From the NCBI RefSeq assembly GCF_028389875.1, contig NC_084676.1, positions 9,920,001 through 9,984,000 of the forward strand: DNA of 64,000 nt, written 5' to 3'. This DNA comes from Rhea pennata. Taxonomy: Eukaryota > Chordata > Aves > Rheiformes > Rheidae. Positions within the stretch are counted from its first letter, which is position 1. Every line of letters begins with the position of its first letter. The translations under genes and the position numbers were made by a program. Shown here in pieces: positions 25,742 through 48,274 of the stretch. The notes beneath the pieces were generated by a model, which saw only the letters and a list, made by a program, of their open reading frames with translations, was not told where the DNA came from and ran no database searches.

Positions 25742-25831
25742 CGATCTGGCTCTCACTGGATACCCTGCTGAGCCTGCTCAACTCGGAGGAAATGAGCCCA
25801 GCAAAAAGGCGGGGGAGAAAGCGGATATTTT
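25742..25831 (+). other. NDST1: Candidate internal 5' UTR exon (cryptic or alternative)
   Basis: A 90-nt segment bounded by a strong acceptor (pyrimidine tract ending CTTTCCTTGCAG at 25741) and a good donor (ATATTTT|GTGAGT, cut after 25831). It lies 480 nt before the 5' UTR exon. It carries an ATG at 25792. If spliced to 26312 this would open another upstream ORF that runs into the UTR and stops. The encoded peptide matches nothing I know. It may be an alternative noncoding exon or a chance pair of sites. Confidence 0.25.
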
Positions 25832-26356
25832 GTGAGTTCAGTGTACTTGATGAGGAATCAGATGAGCGCTGGAGCCCATGCAAAATAAAAGGGTGTGGGC
25901 TGCACACTTGTAACGGGGAAGGCAGGAGTGGGACTTCCCTGGCAGCAGCCGTTTGTTAGAAGGGCTCAGCCGTGTTGTGGAGGGATGGGGACTCGCACAA
26001 AGCGCTGGCATCCCGACTAAGACCCCAGTGGTGATACTCTGCCTTGGGCTCCCTGAAGCTGGGGTGTCCTGGCACGTGTGCACACACAGGCACTCCCTGC
26101 CTTGTTCTCAGCAGTGCCGGAAGCTCGAGGCGCTCTCGTTGCAAGTCCTGGCACGCAAGCGAGCTCACTAAGGGATCTGCTAGAGTGATTGCACTTGCAT
26201 AAATAAAAGCTGCAGAGCTACACGGCATCAGTGTTCAGAGCGTTGAGATATCAAAGCAAACCCTCCATCCGGGATCACTCCTGTGCTCACAAGCCCTTCT
26301 CTCTCTTGCAGGGCACGAAGCAGTGTTGCAGGACTGAGGCACCCCGGAGAGCTGCC

Positions 26357-26419
26357 ATGCCCACGTGCCCACTGAGAGCTGTGCCGCCGCTGCCGCCCTC
26401 CATCCCCTCGCCCCTCTGA
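26357..26419 (+). CDS. Upstream ORF 1 in NDST1 leader, 20 codons
   Basis: An ATG at 26357 opens 20 codons ending TGA at 26417-26419, out of frame with the main ORF. The peptide is proline-rich in its second half. The ATG context (GCTGCCATGC) has G at -3, so it could engage some ribosomes. It is likely a regulatory uORF, if translated at all. Confidence 0.35.
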   Translation: MPTCPLRAVPPLPPSIPSPL

Positions 26420-26423
26420 GGCC

Positions 26424-26498
26424 ATGGTGCTGATCCTGGGATGCTGCTGCAGGGATTTCGGCTCTAAAGGGGGACTCTCAATGGATTTGCCATGGTGA
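26424..26498 (+). CDS. Upstream ORF 2 in NDST1 leader, 24 codons
   Basis: An ATG at 26424, four bases after the stop of uORF1, opens 24 codons and ends TGA at 26496-26498. The context GAGGCCATGG has G at -3 and G at +4, the strongest initiation context in the leader and better than the main ATG. The peptide begins MVLILGCCCRDFG, short and cysteine-rich. It is out of frame with the main ORF, so translation here would favour reinitiation or block scanning. Confidence 0.45.
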   Translation: MVLILGCCCRDFGSKGGLSMDLPW

Positions 26499-26499
26499 C

Positions 26500-26571
26500 A
26501 TGAAGCAGACGGCGAGGGACACTGGACTGTCAGAGGGGAGAGAGCTTGCACGTGCACATGTGGCCTGCTAG
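26500..26571 (+). CDS. Upstream ORF 3 in NDST1 leader, 23 codons
   Basis: An ATG at 26500, one base after the uORF2 stop, opens 23 codons ending TAG at 26569-26571. It is in the same frame as NDST1 but closed by that stop, so it does not extend the protein. Context is GTGACATGA with G at -3. With uORFs 1 and 2 it covers all three frames in tandem, an arrangement that would strongly limit scanning to 26704. Confidence 0.35.
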   Translation: MKQTARDTGLSEGRELARAHVAC

Positions 26572-26625
26572 TATTTTAATTTATTATTAATATTATTATT
26601 CAATTTTCTTTTACTTTTTTTTTTA

Positions 26626-26661
26626 ATTCCCCTCCCCTGGGGTTTGAAAGGGGAGGGGAGT
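26626..26661 (+). promoter_or_regulatory. NDST1: Stable hairpin in NDST1 5' UTR
   Basis: CCCCTCCCC at 26629-26637 is the exact reverse complement of GGGGAGGGG at 26650-26658, with a 12-nt loop. Pairing extends outward through T28-A59, a U-G wobble and A26-T61 to a 12-pair stem. It begins right after a U/A-rich unstructured tract and ends 42 nt before the start codon. In RNA this would be very stable and positioned to hinder or pause scanning ribosomes. The base pairing is seen; the regulatory effect is inferred. Confidence 0.6.
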
Positions 26662-26703
26662 GGGTGAGGGAAAGGGGCCTGGATTTGCTCTGCGGATGCA
26701 AGG

Positions 26704-39855
<13,152 letters not shown>

Positions 39856-40833
39856 CTGCTGCCTGCCGCCATCCTGAGCAATAGTGGAGCGAGGCTGCAA
39901 GGAAGGCCTCCTGTCTGACACCGAAGCAAACCCGCGGAGGAGGGGAGCGTTTCTGAGCAATACTCAGCTGCAACCTTCGAGGGAGACCCCGAGGAGCCCG
40001 CAGCAGCTGCTGAGCGGAGAGGGGGACGGCTGCGCCCAAGGCTGTGCGAGCTGTGGCCTGACTTTGCAGTCCCGGCACTACGATCTCTCCATGTGTTCCC
40101 AAATCCATTCTTTCCCCTTTTTAATTCTTGGGCTTGTCATAGAGGTCATTTATCATCCTGTTCTGATGGGGAAATGGGGAATTGATGCAAATTCCATGTT
40201 TCTGTACCTGGCACAGGTCCTAACTCCCCTGGGCCTGAGAGCAGCATCAGAGCAGTTCTTTACCTCCTCGTCAGATGACAGAGAAGCAGCTCTGGGCACC
40301 TTGAGGATAACTTTTGCTAGTCTGGAGCAGAGAAAAGGAACTGTTGGAAAGCCAAAGCCTGAAGTGACCCCACAATGTAACCCAAGAGCAGGAAACAGCA
40401 GTGTGTAACAGTGGTTTGCTGGATTCCCCCAAAATCTAGCATCAAGAGCTGAGAAAAAAGTGTCTTTTTATTTTAAAGACTTGGGCAGTATTTTTTTTGT
40501 CATTTTTATTTGTTTTTAATCTCCTCAACCTCTTATTCCCAGTCCGTGGGCAGTGTGATGGGAAAGCTATCAACCAGGAGAACTGAACTGAGAACTGGCC
40601 CCGGCACAGTTCCCCGGACGACATGCGCCCCATCCCCCTGATCCTGCGTTGCAGTGTTTTACACGCGTGGTATTTTCTGTGGTAAAGCCGAGAGGCTGTT
40701 TGGCAACCTCGGCAGCCAGTGCTCTCCGGTGCACTCTGGACCCCGGCTCTGAACAGAGCGGGCTCTTGTGGACAAGGCAGATTTTGGGATAACGGCAGTC
40801 AGAAGGATGCCAAGAACTTCAAACTTCTTGAAT

Positions 40834-40839
40834 ATTAAA
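40834..40839 (+). terminator. NDST1: Proximal variant polyadenylation signal ATTAAA
   Basis: ATTAAA in CTTGAATATTAAAAGC, followed by GTATTTTAATAATGTTGGATTGGGTG. It could produce a short 3' UTR isoform. Confidence 0.45.
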
Positions 40840-42296
40840 AGCTAAAGTATTTTAATAATGTTGGATTGGGTGGGAGGGTTTTTTGTTCTATTTTGCAGGG
40901 AATTGTTTGGCGCCAGAATTTGTACCTAAACCTCTAGGATTTTATTTAGTCTCCTTACTTGTTACACAAGAAGTGGACAAAGATCAATGGGGAAATGGGA
41001 AGGTTTCTTGCTCTGGCTTCCAAGCTGGAGACAGACACATCTTTATACTTGTAATGGTGACGTACGGAAGCTGCAGCCCTATTCCTGTCTCCCTCCTAGT
41101 GCCCCACTACGTGCTCTGGTTTTTGCTGCCAGTGTTTCGTCACTGAGGCTTGCAAACACGCCCGTCGTTAGCTGTCCTGGGAGAGCATGTGCACGAGGGT
41201 GAGTGTGTGTGTGCCTGTGTGTATGGGTGTGAGCGCCTGTCTGTGTGTGCTGCAGCAGTGCCAATGCTGAGCCGTCATGAGTTTACACGGAGAAGGGCCC
41301 AAATTTCACTTCGGATGGAGCTGCTCGGATGTGTGTGCCAAAGGTTCGGGAAGGGCAGCCCTGTGGGTGATTCCTTTGTGGCAGACTGGGGGTGGAACGG
41401 GGGACTTTGCTCTCCAGCCCAAGAGCCCAACAATTTTCATACATTAGGAAAAAAAGAAGTGATGAGAACTGTGCAAGGAGCAGCTGTTGTTGGCCAAGTG
41501 CTGCAGAACCCTTGTAGGAGTGATAAAGAGCCTAATGCCTGCCCTGCCGTGGGGCAGCTGAGCAGTTGCTGTCCATCCCTATGGCTCCCTTCGTCCTCTC
41601 CTGCCCATAGCTGCGCTGAGCGGCTGGGCTAGGGATGTGGCAAAGGGCTGCCTTTCCCCTTCGCAGGGGCACGCAGAGCTGGCAAAATGCAGCGCGCTTC
41701 TCAAACCACTTCCAAGGCATCTATAGCGTGGCTGCAGGAGAAGCTGAAGGCCTTCAGTTGCCACAGGCTGGTGGTACGGTACAGGGAGATGGGAGGGCAG
41801 GGAGGACAAGTGCTTTCTCCGGCCTGAGGGAGACTTGCCCCTTCCTGGCAGTGCATTTGACCCTTGTTCTTGAGGAAGATGGTTGGAGCCCTCCAGCTGC
41901 TCCTGCTGCCTGGCTGCAGGAATGCCCTGAGAGGTGAGCAGCAGTGGAGAGCCACGGCAGTGATGGCAACAGGCTGCCCTTGGCTTGAGAGCAAATTCAG
42001 GGCTGCAGAGGGGGAGAGCGGCAGAAACGCCAGGCTTTTCCGCTCCCGTTGTTCGGTCTTGTTCTTGGTGGCGGAGGGGGCCCCTCTGGGAGCGAGAGTT
42101 CCCACCGTTTTATTTTTGCATGAAACTCTAGTGATCCCCGGGGCACAGAGGATGGCCAGGGCAGAGGGAGGGCTGGGGGGAAGGATGCTATACCGTTCCT
42201 GTTGCCTCTCCATGTGGTCCTTTTCAAACCCGGTCCATTTGGGTTGCAATCAGAGTTTCCTGGTCACTAATGTAAGGTCCTGTTGAACTAACTGCT

Positions 42297-42302
42297 AATA
42301 AA
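42297..42302 (+). terminator. NDST1: Distal polyadenylation signal AATAAA of NDST1
   Basis: A canonical hexamer with an AAACAGGG spacer and a downstream T/G-rich element. It sits shortly before the sequence turns into CpG-rich intergenic DNA. Confidence 0.7.
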
Positions 42303-42320
42303 ACAGGGTTATTTGGTTTT

Positions 42321-42829
42321 AGCTGCTCGTTTTTGCCTGCTTCTCCTCCGCTCAGCCGAAGGCGAGCACGAGGGCCTTCAGCCAGTGAGCTGGTGCCATC
42401 CCACTGCTGCCATGGCATCATGCTGCACCCCAGAGCTCGAGGAAGGGATGGCCACGCTGGGGACAGGTAGGCGAAGGGCAGAGCTGCTTCAGGAGAGGTC
42501 GGTTTGCCTGCTCTCTGCAACAAGCTCCGTCTCTCCAAGACGCATCTGCCTGTCCATTTTGCTGGCCCGGGCTTGGTCTTGGACTCGCTTTCGGGGGGCT
42601 GCTGGGGGATTGCGGAGAAGAGGTGTCACGCGTGCCATGTGCCTGTGTGCTGGGTGTGTGGCGTGCTCACAGACCAGTCGGGCACAAGCAAGTTGTGCTT
42701 TTTCTGCATGACCCCACTGCCAGTGTCCTGGCCCGTCTCGGTCATCTGGAAGGGGTCGAGGCTGTAACAACATCTGTCTCCCAAACCCTCCGTGAACTTC
42801 TGATGCCTGAAGCTCCGGAGTGGGGTTGT
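42321..42829. other. Intergenic stretch, no feature recognised
   Basis: Moderately GC-rich sequence between the NDST1 poly(A) site and the next CpG island. Open frames are short and match nothing I know. Confidence 0.5.
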
Positions 42830-44430
42830 AGCCCCGGGTGCTGCCGGCGGTGCTGGGCTGCAGGACGCGGGGCCCCGGTCCGGGCCGGCCCTGCGTGGCC
42901 GGCCGCGAGCGCTGCCTTCGCAAGAGCCAGGGGCGGCACCGGCTGCGGGCCCTTCCCGGGCATCGCGGCCCCTCTGCCGGGGCACGGGAAGGGCGCCAGC
43001 CGCCCCCACGGCTGCGTGGGCCCCGCGGGCGGCGGGGGGCAGTGGGGCGGCAGCGGGACCCTGTGCGAGGTGGCAGCGGCGGCCAGCGGCCGCCGCAGCC
43101 TCGCGCCTCCGAGCAGGCTTAGCCGCAGCCCGCAGCGTCCAGGCTCCCGATGCGGGCCTCGAGGATGGCGCTGGGTTCAGTGTACTCGTGTGCTGCTTTC
43201 TCAGCCCGCTCCGCGCCCTCCTCGCGGTGCCGTCACGCACGAACGGTGCGGGATAGTTCACGGCCCCCCCTGAGCGCCCACGGCCCGGACAGCCGTGCTG
43301 CGGCCCCCAGGCCTCGTGCCTGCCCCCCCTCCCCCCCCGGGCTTTGGCCTCCCCGTCCTCCTTTTTCCCCCTCGGCTCTCCCCGCCCCGGACTGAAAGCG
43401 CGGCCGAGCGATCCCGCGTGGCTCGGGCTGGGAAGGGGGCCGGGGCCGCGGCGCCGCCGGGCGAGCCCCGAGCAGGCGGCTCCCACGCCGCAGCCCCAGC
43501 GCTGCCGGGACGGAGCCGGAGCCGGAGCCCGCCTGGCACCAGCCGGGGTAGCAGCGGGGCTCGTCCGAAGCTGCCGCCGCAACGAGGACGTGCGGTGGCG
43601 GGCGAGCCCAAGCTCGCGGCTCCCTGGGAGCCCCTGCCGCCGGCCCAAGCCCTGTGCCAAGCCCCCTGCCCTCGCCTGGCGCCCGCCGTCCCCTTCCGAG
43701 ACCCCCCGTGCCCGGCGCTGAGCGCCCGCCTGGGGGGAAGAGGCTCCGGCTGCGCCGCTGCCCCGGCGCCTGCCGGCCCCGGGCACCTCGCCCCTGCCTG
43801 CCCCGCACCGCGGAGGTTTTCCAGCTTCCGCGCCCGCGGAGAACGCGCGGGCGAGGCGGAACCCCCCGCGCTGGGCGGGGCCAGGCTGGAGGCGCCGCGG
43901 GAGGCGGGAGCCCCGGCCGGGGGCTGCCGGGGCTCGGGTCGGGGGCTGCCGCCGCCGGGCGCCCGCGAGGGGCTCTGGGCGGCCGCAGGAACCCTCCTCC
44001 CCTGCCCGCCGTACCCCCGCGATTTCTTTTTTTCTTGCCTTTTTTGCACTTTATTTTCCTTTAGCCAGAACAGACCTGCCTTTCACGGTGGCTGCTGCCT
44101 GGCCGGCCCCGGCCCCCGGCGGGACCCTGCCGTGATCTCGCCGCGGGGCGGAGGGAGGCCGGGGGCCGGGAGCGGGGTGCGCAAGCGGAGGCGGCCGGGG
44201 AGGGAGAGGGGACGGGGCGGCGGGCCGCGGGGCCGCGTCCTGCCCTGCCGGCGGGCCCCGGCGCGCCGCTCGCACCGCGGCCCCGGCTGCCGTTCTGGCT
44301 CGCGGGCTCCCTGCCGTGCAGGCTCGGCCAGGACTAGGATCTTGGCAGGAGGCGATGGAGGAGCCGAGCTTTGCTCCAAGAGCTCCCGTCGGAAGGTTCT
44401 CGAGAGGGGAGCGGGAAGCTGCGGGAAGGG
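42830..44430. promoter_or_regulatory. CpG island, 1.6 kb
   Basis: Very high CpG density with many SP1-type GGGCGG/CCGCCC boxes. Long open frames in several phases on both strands (up to about 400 codons) are low-complexity Ala/Gly/Pro/Arg and come from lack of A/T, not coding. It ends with a G14 run at 44472. It could be a promoter for a downstream plus-strand gene (SYNPO is the human neighbour) or an orphan island. Confidence 0.5.
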
Positions 44431-44471
44431 AGCAAAGCCGCGAGTTTCCAAGGCTTCTGTTGGAACCGCTT

Positions 44472-44485
44472 GGGGGGGGGGGGGG
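44472..44485. repeat. Poly(G) run, 14 nt
   Basis: Fourteen consecutive G at the edge of the CpG island. It is a potential quadruplex and a likely assembly and replication slippage site. Confidence 0.9.
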
Positions 44486-44549
44486 AATTACAAGCCTGGA
44501 AAGGCAGAAGATTTATAGCCCCCCTGCTCCCCTGGCAGGTCCATCTGCT

Positions 44550-44957
44550 GCTAGAGAGCGCAGTCCAACCACACAATGAGCAGCTTTGCGGAGGGGGTGT
44601 ATTAGCATAATGCTCATAAAAGAAGGGAATGGAGCTAAGTTCACAGTTTCACAGCCTCACTTGATTTAAAAAAGCCCATAAACGTTTCTTGCTGAGCCTT
44701 GCTGGGAGGGAGAAGAGGAGGGAGGGGGCTGGAGATGGGTTTCGCGGTGTGCCGAGCGAGGATGGGAGTCCAGGCAGACAGGGATGGAAATACGGGCTGT
44801 GGGTGCGCCTGTGCACCCCATCCAGCTGCTCCTGCCCTGCCAGTACGGAGAGACGAAGCTGCGGGGCGTCCCTGCGAGACGCGGGAGCTGGGCGCGCGCC
44901 GTGCACAGAGACGAGAGCGTCCTGCGCGCCGCGTGGCTGCAGGGCTTTCATCGCCTG
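44550..44957 (+). other. Candidate first exon of an unknown transcript
   Basis: An AT-richer patch with a TATA-like GCTCATAAAAGAAG (about 44610-44625) just 3' of a CpG island is followed by an ATG at 44784 (context CAGGGATGG, G at +4). From there 58 codons run open to a strong donor, CGCCTG|GTGAGT, after 44957. The translated peptide (begins MEIRAVGAPVHPIQ) is not one I recognise and is not the start of SYNPO as I know it. It may be coincidence. A donor and open frame are seen; transcription is inference. Confidence 0.25.
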
Positions 44958-44999
44958 GTGAGTGGAGTGGGTGGCAGCACAAGAGAAGAAACTTCTTGG

Positions 45000-46429
45000 A
45001 CATCTTGAAAACCATCTCCTTTATTTGTTTTCCAAAATGGATAGAGGCCATGGTGTCCTGCAGCTTTTTATTTTTATTTTTTTTTGCCTTTTTTTTTTTT
45101 TGCCTTTTTTTTTCTTTCGTGGAGGGAGAGGACTGTTCTTCATCCAAATGTTCTTTGCATTGAACAGGCTTTACTACTTGATGAAACATGATGTTTAAAT
45201 AGAGCTTTACTGATTGGGCTTTTGTGGAAATCAGTATTGCTTTAACTGAAATTTGTCTTTACAGAGTTTTGACGTTGGAGAAATGTCACTGTGGCCCTTA
45301 CCATCAGCCTGAGTATCTCTTGTTTGCAGGGGTGACTTCCACTCCTCCAAGGGAGCAACTGAAAGGTGTCCAAGGAGGCAAGGACTGAGTTTTTTGAGAC
45401 CATGGCTTTAAGAATCTGGCGTGGGAGCTGGGAAGTGCCATGGAAAATATTCTCTCATAAGGGAGGGTCTTGAAGCTGTCAGCCCTTTCAGCGTCTCAAA
45501 ACAGAGGCTGCGAGTCGGAGTGTTTGCACCCTATAAATAACAGCCATCATCAAGCACTAAAGAGCCCCTTCACTCCCTGGGGAAAGGAATCACCAGGACC
45601 AGATGACTGGACGCTAGAACCAGATGATGCAAGTATTTCACACTAGGGCAGAACAGCAAAACCAGCGATGGAGTCTCCTTCCTCCAAAGCTCTTTTATCA
45701 AGGTGAGGAACCTTCTCCCGGGAGGATCCTGCTGCAATACCAGGATCCTGTGGAGGGGTGGATCTGGCCAACCCTGGCCTCAGCTCTCAGCCAGACGCCT
45801 CCCCGGTCACCATCCTGACAAGCTGTGGTGGCACCTGGTGCTCGTGTGCTGGGGGATTCAGGAGAGCTTCCCGCTGCCCCACCGCACGGGCTGGCTGCAG
45901 CCCCTTTGCATGGCGATGCTTCCCCGGCTCCGCTCTCACCACTGCTGCTGAGGCAGGACTTTGGCTCTCCAGCATTCGTATTTATTGCCAGGAAGCCAGG
46001 ATCTTGCCAACTGAGGGGAGACGATGTCTAGGCAATGGAGTTGGGCCAGGGGAGGCGGTAAAAGCCAGCAAGAAGGAGAGACAGGCTGGCACTGCTGAGC
46101 AGCTTTGGCGGAACCACGGCTAGGAATGACGGGGCATTTCTGGTCCGCTGTCGCGTGGGATCACATCCTCAACCCCACGTGAAGCTGAACCTCTGCGAGA
46201 TGTGAGGACACAGCAGGTCTGGGGTACAGAAATAGTTCCCCTGTCCTCCAGCTGGATGGAGAAACACCAAATCTTTAGTGTCTGGCCTCGCTCTCCTGAA
46301 ACCCTGAGCCCGAGCCCAAAGTCGAGGCACTGTGTTTTCTGCACGTGCATGAACACACCAGGCTTTCAGAGAGGCAGCTAGCCAGCGGGAGACGGGCGGT
46401 ACTCTGAGAACTTTCCAGGGGAGATGTAC
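45000..46429. other. Intergenic stretch without a recognised gene
   Basis: Mixed-composition sequence. It holds T-rich runs at 45064-45116 (T tracts broken by GCC), the MEF2-type box at about 45531 and short unrecognised open frames. No repeat family was identified. Confidence 0.5.
45528..45545. promoter_or_regulatory. Perfect MEF2-type A/T box
   Basis: CCCTATAAATAACAG contains CTATAAATAA, an exact match to the MEF2 consensus YTAWWWWTAR, and also reads as a TATA box. It lies in the intergenic stretch downstream of NDST1. The human neighbours SYNPO and MYOZ3 are muscle-expressed, which makes a MEF2 role plausible but unproven. Confidence 0.3.
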
Positions 46430-46930
46430 TGTATTTGTATTTATTTTGAAAGGATAATTAAAAAAGATCCTCCTCTTGAATAACAGCCATGCAAAATATT
46501 TCTTCTAATTTCCCTCATGATTTGAATGTGATGCATTTGTATTTTGTGAAAAAATAACGCTGTTTTTAATATCTGAAAAAATTTCATTACGGTATTTTTA
46601 TTACCTGTTCCTATGGAAAACCCCCAGATTACAAAGTTTATAGAAATCTTTTGTGAGTTGCATGTTTTCCTATAAACATGCACACATCTTGTTTTGAAGA
46701 GATGCGATGCGCTACACATTAGAGGACATTTATAAATGAAGAATATATTTACAATGTCTAAGACTGTGAATATGAATCACACATTTAAATGTCACCGTTT
46801 AATTCAAAAAAATGCCACAGATGTAAAATAGACTTTAAATGTCAAAGTATAGATGACAAAAACATGTTTCTTGCATACAGCAAAATTGCCTTGTAACAAA
46901 ACCACATTAATCCTGGCTTTCCAGGGGCTG
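46430..46930 (-). other. AT-rich island resembling a minus-strand 3' UTR
   Basis: About 500 bp of markedly AT-rich DNA between CpG-dense neighbours. Read on the minus strand it has two AATAAA hexamers (46597-46602 and 46440-46445), several ATTTA-type AU-rich motifs and TGTAAATATATTC-like text (Pumilio-type TGTAAATA), as in 3' UTR ends. On that strand a 113-codon frame (46804-47145) runs out of the CpG island into it, but its product is not recognised. The alternative is a conserved noncoding element. Confidence 0.3.
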
Positions 46931-46984
46931 AAGCTAACCAAGCTCTGCGAGCGGTTTCCCTTTGAAGAAGACGCACGGAGGAGA

Positions 46985-48260
46985 GAAACGTGAAACCGCG
47001 GGGCCGGCGCCGGCGATGGCTCGCACATGTGCCCGCCGGAGCGCGCCGGCACCGCGGCTGCGCGGGGCCGGGGGCCGCCGCCGCCCCCCGCTCTCCGGCG
47101 GCACCGGCGTCGCCCCGGGGCGCCGCTCGGGGCAGCCCCCGGCACGCAGCCGGCGTCCTCCGGGCGGCCGGAGGCCTCGTGACGCGGGGGCGGCTGCCGG
47201 GCTGGGGGTCCCGGAGCTTTTTATTTTATTTTATATTTTATTTTATTTTATCATTTTATGCATTTTTGTGCCAGGGGTCCCGGGAAGGCTTGCCCGGGAG
47301 CTCGTCTCGGTTTAGCCAGAACGAGTTGGAGGGGGCGGGGGTCCGTGCTGCCCCCCTCTCCCACGGCGAGAGGCAGCCGTGGACGGGGACCGGGCGTCCC
47401 CGGAGACCCCCCCCCCCCGCCCGGCGCGGGCTCCGAGGGGCACCGTCCCGCGGCTCGGCGGGGGCCCGCGCAGGGCGGCGCGCGCCCCTGCGGCGTGCCG
47501 GAGCCCGGGACGCTCCCGCCCCCGCCGAGGAGCCGGGCGCACCCGGAGGCGGGAGCAGCGGCAGCGGGAGCCTCTCGCAGCTCCAGCGGGGAGGAGGGCG
47601 GCTGTTGGGGTGCTCCTGCTCCGCCAGCGCAGCCCCGGGAGGGCCCGCAGGGAAGCCGGGGCCAGCGCTCGCGGAGCGGCTCCGGGGCTCGGCCGGCCCG
47701 CGAGGCAGCGAGCAGCCGACGAAAGCAGAGGCAGCTGTGAAGAAGGGAGGCCCGAGGCGCCGAGCAACCAGCTCGCGCGGGCTGGAGAGACGTGGGTGGC
47801 TCTGGCTCTCCTGGCAGTTCTTCCTGGCGCCAACCCAGCCTCCCGTGGCGCCCGGCTCTGCGCAGACCTGCCCGAGCACCCTGCGCCTCGCCTCCTTCCC
47901 GGGCCAGCGCTGGAGCCCCCCGTGCGAGGCGCTCCGGGCGCGAGGAGCAGGGCCGCCCGCACGAGCCCGGGGCGCAGCTCCGTGTCCCCCAGCAAGGCCT
48001 CCAGGCGCGGAGGAGGGCCGCGCCGCTGCGGGGTTCGCTTTCGGGGCCGGTCCCGGGCTGCCGGGAGCACCTGGGGGTGCTCGACGACAGCGGCTGCCCC
48101 GTCGTTTTGGCACCGTCGGGCGAGCGGTTTCTGTGCCCCTCCTCGACTCGAGCTCGCCGCCGCCGCCGGGCCCGCGCCGGGGCCGCCCGGCCGCCCGCGT
48201 TCCTCCAGCCCCGCGCAGCCTCCTGCCTCCGCGCACCGGCCGTGCAGACCTAACACGAAT
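46985..48260. promoter_or_regulatory. CpG island, 1.3 kb
   Basis: A dense CpG block with a C-run at about 47409-47421 and GC-driven open frames in several phases on both strands, none recognisable. It flanks the AT-rich island at 46430-46930 and ends at another short AT-rich core (48275-48345). Confidence 0.5.
47218..47262. repeat. TTTTA pentanucleotide repeat
   Basis: Runs of TTTTA/TTTA (ATTTTATTTTATATTTTATTT type) abruptly embedded in a CpG island of extreme GC content. It is a simple repeat of about 45 bp. Confidence 0.85.
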
Positions 48261-48274
48261 CAAACGCCTCGCAG

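Larger units (their letters stand above)
26312..26703 (+). other. NDST1: NDST1 5' UTR part of first coding exon
   Basis: A long pyrimidine tract ending CTCTCTTGCAG at 26311 gives a strong acceptor, so the exon probably starts at 26312 and holds 392 nt of untranslated leader before the ATG at 26704. The leader contains three upstream ATGs with short frames, an AU-rich stretch (about 26571-26628) and a 12-pair inverted repeat (26626-26637 with 26650-26661). The AG at 26650 after a T-rich tract is a weaker alternative acceptor. If used, it would remove all three uORFs and the left arm of the hairpin. From memory, NDST mRNAs have published long structured leaders with internal ribosome entry (Grobe and Esko 2002), which fits this layout. 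Confidence 0.65.
39856..42320 (+). other. NDST1: NDST1 3' UTR (about 2.46 kb)
   Basis: It runs from the stop to just past the canonical AATAAA at 42297-42302, which is followed by T/G-rich sequence (GGTTATTTGGTTTTAG, CGTTTTTGCC) suitable for cleavage. An earlier ATTAAA at 40834 followed by T/G-rich sequence (TTGGATTGGGTGGGAGGG) could give a shorter form of about 1 kb. A degenerate TG-rich stretch lies at about 41190-41250. Open frames here are short and unrecognised. A long 3' UTR is usual for NDST1. Confidence 0.7.

Noticed and set aside
26650-26651. Alternative acceptor AG directly before GGGGAGGGG
   Set aside because: AAG is a poor acceptor and the AG at 26311 has a much better pyrimidine tract. 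Kept only as a stated alternative.
43295-44518. 407-codon plus-strand open frame in a CpG island, plus 386- and 263-codon minus-strand frames over the same DNA
   Set aside because: Products are Ala/Gly/Pro/Arg low complexity, frames overlap on both strands, and the lack of A/T alone removes stop codons. No domain, no splice structure.
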